Of a DNA stretch of 64,000 bases, positions 47,734-56,513 are shown in pieces (the stretch's first letter is position 1; each line of letters opens with the position of its first letter). The notes beneath the pieces are model-generated. The model saw only the letters and a list, made by a program, of their open reading frames with translations. It was not told the origin of the DNA and did not search any database. Location: contig CAMHDS010000003.1 in the NCBI GenBank assembly GCA_946183925.1, forward strand, positions 1 through 64,000, read 5' to 3'. Both the position numbers and the translations under genes were made by a program. The DNA is from an uncultured Fibrobacter sp. (GTDB lineage Bacteria; Fibrobacterota; Fibrobacteria; Fibrobacterales; Fibrobacteraceae).

Positions 47734-47908
47734 CGTAACAGAAGATGTTCTGGCTGATATACGAATTCCATTTTCGACTGTACCCAACCCGTACAAGGAT
47801 GCTCCTCCTTGCAAATTAAACCTGTTGGAATTGGCCAGATATGCTCAACGCGTCGGTAAAAAGATCGACGAGTTGACCGCCGAAGAAATCCTGCAGTTCA
47901 AGCTGTAG
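47720..47908 (+). CDS. small hypothetical protein translationally overlapping the GNAT-like gene
   Basis: 62 aa ORF; overlaps upstream frame by 14 nt; LNLLELARYAQRVGKKIDELTAEEILQFKL. Confidence 0.6.
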   Translation: MNGTNVTEDVLADIRIPFSTVPNPYKDAPPCKLNLLELARYAQRVGKKIDELTAEEILQFKL

Positions 47909-47916
47909 TCAGCGCC

Positions 47917-48197
47917 CTACTCGAACTTGACTTCGGTATCTTTTTTCTTGGGGCGGACCACGACGGTTTCGGCAAGCTTGTCGTGCCACGCCTGCTTCTT
48001 GGGGTCAAATGCCACCCAGATGTATCCGAGGCATAGCGGGATTGCCGATAAGATGTAAGCGAAGTATCGCCCGATGCACTGCCCCACAGACGGAACCCCG
48101 CCCGTTTTGGCATCCACGACCTTGGCACGTATTGCCATTTTCCCCGGAGTCGCCTGCTTATAACGCCAAAACAGGATAACTGCGACTAGAGGGAATA
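47917..48197 (-). pseudogene. RDD family membrane protein, 5'-truncated
   Basis: Frame reads IIFPLVAVILFWRYKQATPGKMAIRAKVVDAKTGGVPSVGQCIGRYFAYILSAIPLCLGYIWVAFDPKKQAWHDKLAETVVV; first TM/RDD part missing. Confidence 0.65.
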
Positions 48198-48257
48198 TTA
48201 TTTACCTTGTTCCGAATATCCTGTCGCCGGCATCGCCGAGGCCCGGGCAAATGTAGG
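48198..48257 (-). pseudogene. 3' tail of uracil phosphoribosyltransferase (upp)
   Basis: Minus-strand frame DAYICPGLGDAGDRIFGTR* matches the conserved Upp C-terminus. Confidence 0.6.
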
Positions 48258-48536
48258 CGTCTTCTGGCGCCCGGAACCGACAACCGTTCCGTCCTTGAGC
48301 TGTTCCACCACAACAACGATAGAAGAGCCCATGGTGCTGAGGGTGGTACGAATCTGGATATCTGCCGAAGATTCCACCGGGGTGTTGCCCGTCTGGGCCA
48401 CGGCAGAACGCAAGATAGACATGACCACCTAGGGGGCGTCGGTAGAAAATTCCGCACCGGAGGGCTCAAGAACCTGAACATTCTCGGCAAGGGCCATGGC
48501 GGCTACCGACAGGAGCAGTGCGAAAAATTTTTTCAT
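48257..48536 (-). pseudogene. 5' fragment of paralog of the 20331-21335 outer-membrane protein
   Basis: Near-identical ALAENVQVLEPSGAEFSTDAP*VVMSILRSAVAQTGNTPVESSADIQIRTTLSTMGSSIVVVVEQLKDGTVVGSGRQKTPT, with CAG to TAG and an abrupt junction. Confidence 0.85.
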
Positions 48537-48635
48537 AGCTATACCTCTATTCGGAGAAATATAAAAAAGCCCCGACGCGATGGCCGGGACACTAAAAAAT
48601 AGATAAGGCTAAAATGGACTTCAGGTAAACGAACG

Positions 48636-51473
48636 CTATTTCGCGATAATTACGCGATTGGCGAAAAGTACTTTCTTGCCGTCATCAACCTGCACAAAGT
48701 AAATGCCCTTGGAGCGAACCAGTTCCCGCAATGGCACCGAGACAGAATGGCTGTAATGGCGGCCAAGGAGTTTCCTACCCGTCATGTCAAATACGTTAAC
48801 GCGAGCGGATTTTCCGTCAAGCCGAAGTTCAAGATTTCCGTGTGCATAAATCACCGAGGACATGGCTCCCGCCTTGGCTGACGAAGCAATCCCAGTCTTA
48901 CCTTCGGAACTGGAGGTTCCCATTTTCCAGTCACTGGGGACACGCACCGCTATGCCGCGGCCCGCCGTACTCATATATACCACGCCGTATGTATTCATGT
49001 CGCCCATCACGAATTCCCCGTTTGCGAGTCCTCCATATTCATGACCGTCATCGTTCACACGATTCCATGTTTTACCCTTGTCATCTGAGCCGAAAACCCC
49101 GAGCACGCCGTCAACTATGCCGAAAGCATAAATCGCAGGATACTCCTTTCCCGTTTTCGAGACGCCATAACCGACAGCCTCGCAATAGCCCATGCCAGAT
49201 ACATCGCTCCAAGTATTGCCCCCATCTGTCGAATGCTTGAGTGCCCCGCTTTTCGGATTTCCCTTGTCATCTCGGACTGCGACGGGAAGCCATAATTCAC
49301 CTTCATAGCCGGGAATTGCACGGAACTTCTTGTCGTAGCTTGGCCCCGGTTCGCTCACCTTTGCAAAAGTGGCTCCCTGGTCCATACTCTTGTAGAAAAC
49401 TCCCGTGACGTGGTTGTAGGCGTAGAACACATTCGGATTTTTTGCATCGCCAACCACAAAGGAGGAATTATCAATACCCGACACCTTCGTCCATGCGGAG
49501 TTCGCCTTACGGTATACCGCCGCACCGTCATTTCCCGGGACCCAGAGTGTCACCGCCCCATCGGCGGAAATTGCTGCCGTGCCACCTTTCAGCGACTCGT
49601 CCAAACTACCGTAGGTATCCACCGTCCATGTCTTTCCGCTATCCGTCGAGAACTGTACCGGATCGATAGGCACCGTATTGTAGGTATCCTCGTAACTGCG
49701 CGTATCCGTCACCTTTACAAGCTTGCCAGACATGGGAGCGTAGGCCAGACCCCAGGTGGAGCCCAGGGAAACGTTCTTGCCGCTCACATTCGTCTGGTGC
49801 CTGTGGGAGGGATACTTTGTAATGTCTTCGTGGACAAAACCGTCATAATCGGCAATTACCGTCACCAGGGGTCCCCCCGGAATACTCACCACCTCGTAGG
49901 GAACTGTTTCCTCTATGCCCTGTGCCGAGAATTTCCAGACCTGTCCCTGCACCGCCTCATCGCTTGAATAGTAATAGTCGGTCTCCTCGTCGTAGGTCCC
50001 TGCCGGAATCACCTCGTAGTCGCTCATATTCTCCGTACGGAAAATGCCGTTACCCGAACTCACGAAAACACGGTCATGGTTAAACGGATCCATCGCCACA
50101 CTTCCAGACCAATGGATCGATCCGTTGTGCATCCAGCCTACACCGTTTTCATCCATCATCTTGACCGTCGGGTAATACCCGCCCTCCATCCAGTAATACT
50201 TGAAACTCGCCACCCAAGTTGCGCCACCATCGGTCGTATGGTAGATATTGCTCCCCCACTGGTCGCTCCAGGTGCCCTTGCCGTCATCGGTTTCCGAATA
50301 CCAGAACTGGGGGCCGCGATAGCCTTCGGTAGTCACAATCATTTCATTAGGATCACTGGGGTTGATGGCGATGCCACCATAGGGCGCCAGGTACTCGTAA
50401 TTTTCATAATCGGAATAGTCGGTCATATCGTACTTGGATGTACCTGTCGCCCCTTCGTCGATGTAATCTTCTGGAGAAATGTCGCTCCAGGTACCCGATT
50501 TTACATCGTACTTGAGGACCGCACCGCGACCGAAGCCATCCCAAATGGGACCCCAGCCTTCATCCCATCCCATAGAATGCGGGCCTGCACCATCAGCAAA
50601 GGTGACCGCTATAAACGAACCGTCCTTGGCTACAACTGCACGCTGCGGCATCAGGCGGACAATTCCCTTTCCCGCCGTCGAGCGAAGTGAATCGGGAATC
50701 GGCAGCGGTTTCCAGGAGGCACCCCCGTCAATTGAAGTGAACACGTTTTCGAAGGTCCCCCTGGCAGTAGTCCCTTCGCGAAGGAATCCGGCATATAGCA
50801 CTTTGGAATTTCCAGGGGCGTATTGAACGAAGCTGAACCCGGAGCCGTTCCATGTCGTATCACTCCCCGCCGCATTGGTCCAGGCATCTACATGGCTCCA
50901 GCTTGTACCATTGTCCGTAGATTTCCACAGGCCCTTATTTCTGGAACCGTAAAACATAACCTTGGAATCATTCGGGTCAACTGCCAGGGCTTCGCCATTG
51001 CCGCGTCCCATTCCATTGCCATGCATGCCAAAACGCGTCACCTTGCCACCCTTGGTGCCATCCTCGTCCCAAGTGTAAAGGACTTCCCAGCTCTCGCCGT
51101 AATCCGAGGAACGTAAAAAAGCACTACGGCCACTGCTGAAATAGCTGGTCCCCGCCATCAAGTAAACAGTCCCCTTGGTCTTTGGGTCAACCGCCAAGGC
51201 CTCGACACCGAGCAGTCCCAGTTCCGAAAAGTCAACCCAGTCCATCATGGAGACCCAGCGGGATTCCGTATCGTCCCAGCGGTATGCCCCGCCTACATCG
51301 GTACGAGCATAAAAAACGCCCTTTTCAACATTTGAAGCGATGACAGCAGAAACAAAGCCGCCTCCGCCCATGCTCACGTTGCTCCAGTTGAATTCCGCTG
51401 ATTTTTCAGCGGCGAGCGAACCCATAACCATGCAGAGACACAGCCCTGCCACACAAGATAATCTCTTTTCCAT
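48636..51473 (-). CDS. GH74 family xyloglucanase-like protein, secreted
   Basis: FNWSNVSMGGGGFVSAVIASNVEKGVFYARTDVGGAYRWDDTESRWVSMMDWV...LGVEALAVDP; sorting-like C-terminus. Confidence 0.92.
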   Translation of the reverse strand: MEKRLSCVAGLCLCMVMGSLAAEKSAEFNWSNVSMGGGGFVSAVIASNVEKGVFYARTDVGGAYRWDDTESRWVSMMDWVDFSELGLLGVEALAVDPKTKGTVYLMAGTSYFSSGRSAFLRSSDYGESWEVLYTWDEDGTKGGKVTRFGMHGNGMGRGNGEALAVDPNDSKVMFYGSRNKGLWKSTDNGTSWSHVDAWTNAAGSDTTWNGSGFSFVQYAPGNSKVLYAGFLREGTTARGTFENVFTSIDGGASWKPLPIPDSLRSTAGKGIVRLMPQRAVVAKDGSFIAVTFADGAGPHSMGWDEGWGPIWDGFGRGAVLKYDVKSGTWSDISPEDYIDEGATGTSKYDMTDYSDYENYEYLAPYGGIAINPSDPNEMIVTTEGYRGPQFWYSETDDGKGTWSDQWGSNIYHTTDGGATWVASFKYYWMEGGYYPTVKMMDENGVGWMHNGSIHWSGSVAMDPFNHDRVFVSSGNGIFRTENMSDYEVIPAGTYDEETDYYYSSDEAVQGQVWKFSAQGIEETVPYEVVSIPGGPLVTVIADYDGFVHEDITKYPSHRHQTNVSGKNVSLGSTWGLAYAPMSGKLVKVTDTRSYEDTYNTVPIDPVQFSTDSGKTWTVDTYGSLDESLKGGTAAISADGAVTLWVPGNDGAAVYRKANSAWTKVSGIDNSSFVVGDAKNPNVFYAYNHVTGVFYKSMDQGATFAKVSEPGPSYDKKFRAIPGYEGELWLPVAVRDDKGNPKSGALKHSTDGGNTWSDVSGMGYCEAVGYGVSKTGKEYPAIYAFGIVDGVLGVFGSDDKGKTWNRVNDDGHEYGGLANGEFVMGDMNTYGVVYMSTAGRGIAVRVPSDWKMGTSSSEGKTGIASSAKAGAMSSVIYAHGNLELRLDGKSARVNVFDMTGRKLLGRHYSHSVSVPLRELVRSKGIYFVQVDDGKKVLFANRVIIAK

Positions 51474-51766
51474 GCAACTCCCTTTTCCCCACCAACAAGA
51501 TAATATTTTTTTGGGGACCGCCAACCCCCGTTTCTCCAGATATGCCACTTTTGCTATCACAAAGCCCCCCTTTCTGGCCAGCATAAAGCTCTTGTCATCT
51601 CGTTAGCAATACTTTCCCGATTGATACTACTAAATGAATAATTTCTTTGCTTTTAATCAATTATTCTTATATATAAACTAAAATTGCGGTAAAACACGCA
51701 CATTCATGAAAAACGGCGCACCTGACCGGAACACTAAAAAAGCAGGGGTATGGTTGGACAGGCCCG

Positions 51767-52192
51767 TTAGCGACGTAAGCCGGCTGCCTTAAACACCGCC
51801 TCGTTCTGCGGGTTGGGGAGCGCAACCTTGGTAATCCAGTTGAATTCGGCGATGCCGGCAAGACCTACGCGGGCGCAAAGCTGGTCGCGGGCCACGTTGT
51901 AGGCATTCAGAATCTGGACCTTCTCGGAATCTTCGGCCTTGTCGATCTTTTCGGACCAGGTAACGCCCAGTTCCACCAGGGCGGCGCTGGCCTTGACATA
52001 CTGCTTGGCCTTGGTTTCGTCGATGACAGGGCTGCTAGGAGACTGGAATTCATCCACCTTGACGATGGGAGCCGACTTTTCGGCGGCCACCTTGGCCTGA
52101 ATGACTTCGGGAGTCACCTTTTCTTCTTGGTTACAGGCAACAAAAAAAGAGGCGGTAGCCAGAATTAAAATCGCTAGAATTTTTTTCGACAT
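51767..52192 (-). CDS. small lipoprotein, hypothetical
   Basis: Lipobox FFVACNQ; complete ORF. Confidence 0.65.
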   Translation of the reverse strand: MSKKILAILILATASFFVACNQEEKVTPEVIQAKVAAEKSAPIVKVDEFQSPSSPVIDETKAKQYVKASAALVELGVTWSEKIDKAEDSEKVQILNAYNVARDQLCARVGLAGIAEFNWITKVALPNPQNEAVFKAAGLRR

Positions 52193-52213
52193 ACGCGCCT
52201 CTTTTTTTTGTAA

Positions 52214-52285
52214 TAGCGGTTCAGGGATTTGAACCCCGGACCAATGGATTATGATTCCAGTGCTCTACCGCTGAGCTAAACCGCC
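52214..52285 (-). tRNA. tRNA-Met (CAT anticodon; Ile2 cannot be excluded)
   Basis: Reverse complement GGCGGTTTAGCTCAGCGGTAGAGCACTGGAATCATAATCCATTGGTCCGGGGTTCAAATCCCTGAACCGCTA folds as a cloverleaf. Confidence 0.88.
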
Positions 52286-52328
52286 ATTTTGAACCAAATT
52301 TAGAAAGAAATAATAAAAATTCAAGGCA

Positions 52329-53072
52329 TTAGCGCAAATAAACTGCCGTTTCTACGAAATTTTCGCCAATTTCTATGGCCATCCACTCGGGGGCAGAGCT
52401 CTTGAGGATAAAGTTTGGGGCATAAGAGTCTATCTGCATCTGGGTGGAGGGGGCCACATGGACCTTCTGGCGGCCCATGTCCAACTCGAAATGGGAATGG
52501 TAGTGCCCGCAGAAAATGTGGGTCAGGTTCGGGATTTCGGCGAAAACTGCCTGGACCTCTTCCTTGTTTTTGAGGGAATACTTGGAATCCATGAACCGGT
52601 GACCGCAGAGGCAGGGCGGATGGTGCATAAACAGGAAAATTTCGCCCTGGATCTTGGCGGCTTCCGCTTTTAACCAGTCCAGCTGGTCCTTGGAAACAGT
52701 CCCGCAGGCGCTATCCAGGAAAAACAGCGTCTGGCCTGCAATTTCGTACTTGAAATAGCACTTTTCACCATGAATTTTGCCCTGCAGGTCAAAAAACTGG
52801 GCCATGGTGTCAAGACGGTCGTGGTTGCCGGGAATGACCAGCACGGGAACCTTAAGGTCTTTCACCTGCTCAAAGACAAAACGGTAAGCGCCGGGCTCCC
52901 CATCTTCGTTGGCCAGGTCACCGGACAATACCAACAGGTCCATATCCTCTATGGACTTGGAACGGAGGGCCTTCTGAAAATTGGCACGCACATCAATCCC
53001 CTGCACGAGGTTTTCGTCCTCGCCTATGTGGAGATCAGATATCTGCCCTATCTTCAACAACTTACAACCCAT
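52329..53072 (-). CDS. calcineurin-like metallophosphoesterase
   Basis: ISDLHIGE, LVLSGDLANEDG, VIPGNHDRLDT, FMHHPP, CGHYHSHFE motifs. Confidence 0.92.
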   Translation of the reverse strand: MGCKLLKIGQISDLHIGEDENLVQGIDVRANFQKALRSKSIEDMDLLVLSGDLANEDGEPGAYRFVFEQVKDLKVPVLVIPGNHDRLDTMAQFFDLQGKIHGEKCYFKYEIAGQTLFFLDSACGTVSKDQLDWLKAEAAKIQGEIFLFMHHPPCLCGHRFMDSKYSLKNKEEVQAVFAEIPNLTHIFCGHYHSHFELDMGRQKVHVAPSTQMQIDSYAPNFILKSSAPEWMAIEIGENFVETAVYLR

Positions 53073-53352
53073 CTGGTGAAAAATATAGTCTTTACCTTGT
53101 CCCGCTGGCACCTATTTTCCACTTATTCTTTTTCAAATGTGATTAAAATCATTTTTGGCAACTGTTTTTAATGCCCATTCGTGATTTTTCTGTCAACAGA
53201 AGTTGAAAATTTTCTTTCAACAGTAATCAACATTGAAAAAAGTGGACTCGTTTTCAATCTTCAACATATTCAATATTCCATGTGAATATCGTATCTTGTT
53301 GAGGATTAAAAAATAGTACCTACCCTTCAACATTTCTTTCCACAATTCACAG

Positions 53353-53399
53353 TATCAGTATAATTATCTCTATATATAAATAAAAAGATAATACTGATA
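53353..53399. repeat. long imperfect inverted repeat TATCAGTATAATTATCT...AGATAATACTGATA
   Basis: Read directly, just downstream of the bactofilin gene. Confidence 0.6.
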
Positions 53400-53410
53400 T
53401 AGGTGTGGAA

Positions 53411-53776
53411 TTATGCCTTTTCCTTAGGTTGGGCTGCAGGTGTAGAAGGAATGCCCATCTGGCAGTTACCCTGGAACATGGCACCTTCCTGGATAATGAG
53501 CTGCTTGGTTTTGATGTTCCCTACGAACTGGGAAGAACTTTCGAGAATCATCTTTTCGGAGCAGTCGATATTGCCCTTGATGGAGCCTGCAATCACGGCA
53601 GACTTGGTCTTGATTTCGCCTTCGATGTGGCCGCTCTTTTCGATAATGAGTTCGCCATCGATGCTGATGCTTCCGTTAACTACACCTGCCACGCGGACAT
53701 CGCTCTTGCCGATGATGTCGCCCTTGATGGTAATGGTGTTGCTGATCTGGGTAATTTCCTGTTCTTTACCTGGCAT
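53411..53776 (-). CDS. bactofilin family protein
   Basis: NTITIKGDIIGKSDVRVAGVVNGSISIDGELIIEKSGHIEGEIKTKSAVIAGSIKGNIDCSEKMIL. Confidence 0.93.
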   Translation of the reverse strand: MPGKEQEITQISNTITIKGDIIGKSDVRVAGVVNGSISIDGELIIEKSGHIEGEIKTKSAVIAGSIKGNIDCSEKMILESSSQFVGNIKTKQLIIQEGAMFQGNCQMGIPSTPAAQPKEKA

Positions 53777-53805
53777 GTTGTTTCTCCAATGAATTAAAAA
53801 TTTTA

Positions 53806-54603
53806 TTAGTCTATGAAATCTGACGGATTCAAATTGATTCCGTCCTTTGTAATTTCAAAATGCAAGTGGGCGCCGCTGGTATTGCCGGTGCTCCCGACTG
53901 TACCGATAATGTCGCCCTTGCTTACGGTATAACCCTTTCTCACGTTGATTGTCTTCAGGTGAGAATAGCTCGACCTGTAGCCGTTCTGGTGGTCAATGAC
54001 AATGGTGTTTCCCAGTTCATCTTTTTGGCCTGCAAAGACCACGTTGCCAGCTCCCGATGCGAATACCGGGTTTCCGGCCTGTGCCGAAATATCTATGCCG
54101 AGATGGTTTTCTTCTTCGGAAAACTTCTTGCTTTCGATTCCAACCACGGGTAGAACACTGGGGATGTGTTCCAGCTTGATTTTTTCGGAAAGGGGCTGCC
54201 AGCCGTGGATACCTTCGTAGTCCACCTGGATTTTTTCGACGGGCGTATGGGCGAACTTGTTCTTGTCGATAATGCTGTTGATTTTTGCAGAATCGTTTTC
54301 CAAAAAAGTCTCGAAGATGTTCTGGATACGTTCTTCCAAAATCCACAGGGAATCTAAGCGGGAGAACATCTCTTCGTAGTTGTTGTCCTTCTTGACCAGC
54401 TGGGCGTTGGTCACCCGCATCTTTTCGTAGCTTGCCACGATGCGGTTGATTTTACCGAGGTGGTAGATGAACAATCCCAATACGAGAATGAACACGACCA
54501 GGGAAATCTTGATAAAGGCGAACCACCAGGTGCGAACCTTGAATTTTCTCACCTTCTCGGAATCTTCCGGGATTATCTGTATGGTGTAGTACTTGCCTTT
54601 CAT
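53806..54603 (-). CDS. M23 family metallopeptidase
   Basis: HLGIDISAQAGNPVFASGAGNVVFAGQKDELGNTIVIDHQNGYRSSYSHL...GNTSGAHLHFEI. Confidence 0.93.
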   Translation of the reverse strand: MKGKYYTIQIIPEDSEKVRKFKVRTWWFAFIKISLVVFILVLGLFIYHLGKINRIVASYEKMRVTNAQLVKKDNNYEEMFSRLDSLWILEERIQNIFETFLENDSAKINSIIDKNKFAHTPVEKIQVDYEGIHGWQPLSEKIKLEHIPSVLPVVGIESKKFSEEENHLGIDISAQAGNPVFASGAGNVVFAGQKDELGNTIVIDHQNGYRSSYSHLKTINVRKGYTVSKGDIIGTVGSTGNTSGAHLHFEITKDGINLNPSDFID

Positions 54604-54610
54604 AAGTTTC

Positions 54611-55573
54611 CTAGGCGTTTTCCATGAGTTGCTGGATACGGTTCAGGTCGTCCATGGAATAATAGTTAATTACGATGGTTCCCTTGGCTTCGGAACCTGC
54701 GCTGGGGTTGATTGCCACCTTGGTGCCGAAATAGGTTTCCAGCTTGGACTCGAACTGTTTCATGTCGGCACTGAGTTCCGGCTTCGGCTTGGGCGGATTT
54801 GCAGATGCCGCAGGACTTGCTGCAGACTTTTCTTTTTCTCCGGTTTCCTGTTTTTCGTCTTTAGTCGGGTCAATTTCTTCGCCTCTGGAAATTGCCTCGA
54901 TCTGGCGGACGTTCAGGCCTTCGTCGATGATTCTCTTTGCAAGGGCTTCTACGTTGGCAATCTTGTCGCTGCAGAGGGCGCGGGCCGCTCCGGAAGAGAG
55001 CTTGCCTTCTTGGATCCAGTACTGCACCTGATCCGGGAGTTTCAGCAGTCGGAGCGCGTTGGTGATGGCGGAACGGGACTTGCCTACCGCCTTTGCCAGG
55101 TCTTCGTGAGTGTAGTTGTGGTTGTCGATGAGCTGCTGGTAGGACTGCGCCGTCTCGATGGGGTTCAGGTCCACGCGCTGGATATTTTCGATAAGCGCCC
55201 ATTCGGCCATGGCCTTGTCGCCCACGTCGCTGAACACCTGGGCCTTGATGGTCTTGAGGCCTGCAAGCCGGCTTGCGCGGGTACGGCGTTCACCGCTGAT
55301 AATCTGGTAGCGGCCGTTTACGCTCCGCACGTTGATGGGAGTCAGAAGCCCGTGGGTCTTGATAGTCTCGGCCAGTTCCGAAAGTTCGTCGTCGCTGAAA
55401 AACTTGCGGGGCTGGAACGGGTTCGGGTCGATAAGGTCCAGCTGGATTTCTACGACCTGCTGGCCATTGGAAGGTGCGCCCTGGGGGGCGTTGGCAGAAA
55501 AATTCTTATTAGCGTCATGGTCCTTGAGGATATCAGAAAGACCGCGTCCAAGTGCAAAAGATTTCTTTCCCAT
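54611..55573 (-). CDS. parB: chromosome partitioning protein ParB
   Basis: LIDPNPFQPRKFF, YQIISGERRTRASRLAGL, NIQRVDLNPIETAQSYQQLID..THEDLAKAVGKSRSAITNALRLLKLP. Confidence 0.95.
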   Translation of the reverse strand: MGKKSFALGRGLSDILKDHDANKNFSANAPQGAPSNGQQVVEIQLDLIDPNPFQPRKFFSDDELSELAETIKTHGLLTPINVRSVNGRYQIISGERRTRASRLAGLKTIKAQVFSDVGDKAMAEWALIENIQRVDLNPIETAQSYQQLIDNHNYTHEDLAKAVGKSRSAITNALRLLKLPDQVQYWIQEGKLSSGAARALCSDKIANVEALAKRIIDEGLNVRQIEAISRGEEIDPTKDEKQETGEKEKSAASPAASANPPKPKPELSADMKQFESKLETYFGTKVAINPSAGSEAKGTIVINYYSMDDLNRIQQLMENA

Positions 55574-55730
55574 TGTTAGGTATTAGGTGGTAGAGGTTGG
55601 GGGTTAGGATTTAGGGGCTAGGATCTAGGGGTTAGGATCTTGGGAAGTGTGGGGTGTGGAATGTGAGGTGTGTATTCATAACTCAATACTCACAACTCAA
55701 TACTCATCACTCACAACTCATAACTCAGAA

Positions 55731-56513
55731 CTACTTCCCCTTATTCAGGATTTCCTCGGCGAGTTTCATGTAGGACTGGGAACCGGGACTCCGTACGTCG
55801 TACAGAATGACCGGCTTTCCGTGGGAGGGTGCCTCGCTGAGGCGCACATTACGCGGGATGACCGTCTGGAAAACGGTGTCGGCCAGGTTCTCGCGAACTT
55901 CGTCGGCCACCTGCTTCGAGAGGTTGTTGTTGGCGAACATGGTGAGGAGCGCCCCTTCGATTTTCAGGTTTCCGTTCAGGTTTTTCTGGACTTCGCGGAT
56001 GGTGTTGAACAGCTCCGTCACGCCGTGGAGGGCGTAGTATTCGCACTGGATAGGAATCAGCACGCTCTTTGCGGCGGTGAGCACGTTGATGGTGAGCAGG
56101 TTCAGGCTCGGGGGCGCATCGATGATGATGAATTCGAAGGCCTGGTCCAGAACTTTCATGACACGTTCCAGACGGTGTTCGCGGCTCATGGCGTTCACCA
56201 GTTCGATTTCCATGACGGCAAGGTCCGGCCCCGAAGTGATGATCTTCAAGAAGTCGAGCCTCGTGTTCATGATGGCGGGCTTGATGTTATCGTAGGTGAC
56301 ATTGTCCGGATTTTCGGCCAGTTCCAGCACCTCGTGGATGTCCATCTCCTGGGATTCGTTGTAGCCGAAACCCTGGGACGCGTTCCCCTGGGGGTCCATG
56401 TCGATAAGGAGAGTCTTTTTCTCCAGGGCGGCAAAACTGGCAGCCAGGTTCACGGCGGTAGTGGTCTTGCCCACGCCGCCTTTCTGGTTGCATATCGCTA
56501 TCACTTTACTCAT
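55731..56513 (-). CDS. parA: chromosome partitioning ATPase ParA
   Basis: MSKVIAICNQKGGVGKTTTAVNLAASFA deviant Walker A; IIIDAPPSLNLLTINVL. Confidence 0.95.
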   Translation of the reverse strand: MSKVIAICNQKGGVGKTTTAVNLAASFAALEKKTLLIDMDPQGNASQGFGYNESQEMDIHEVLELAENPDNVTYDNIKPAIMNTRLDFLKIITSGPDLAVMEIELVNAMSREHRLERVMKVLDQAFEFIIIDAPPSLNLLTINVLTAAKSVLIPIQCEYYALHGVTELFNTIREVQKNLNGNLKIEGALLTMFANNNLSKQVADEVRENLADTVFQTVIPRNVRLSEAPSHGKPVILYDVRSPGSQSYMKLAEEILNKGK

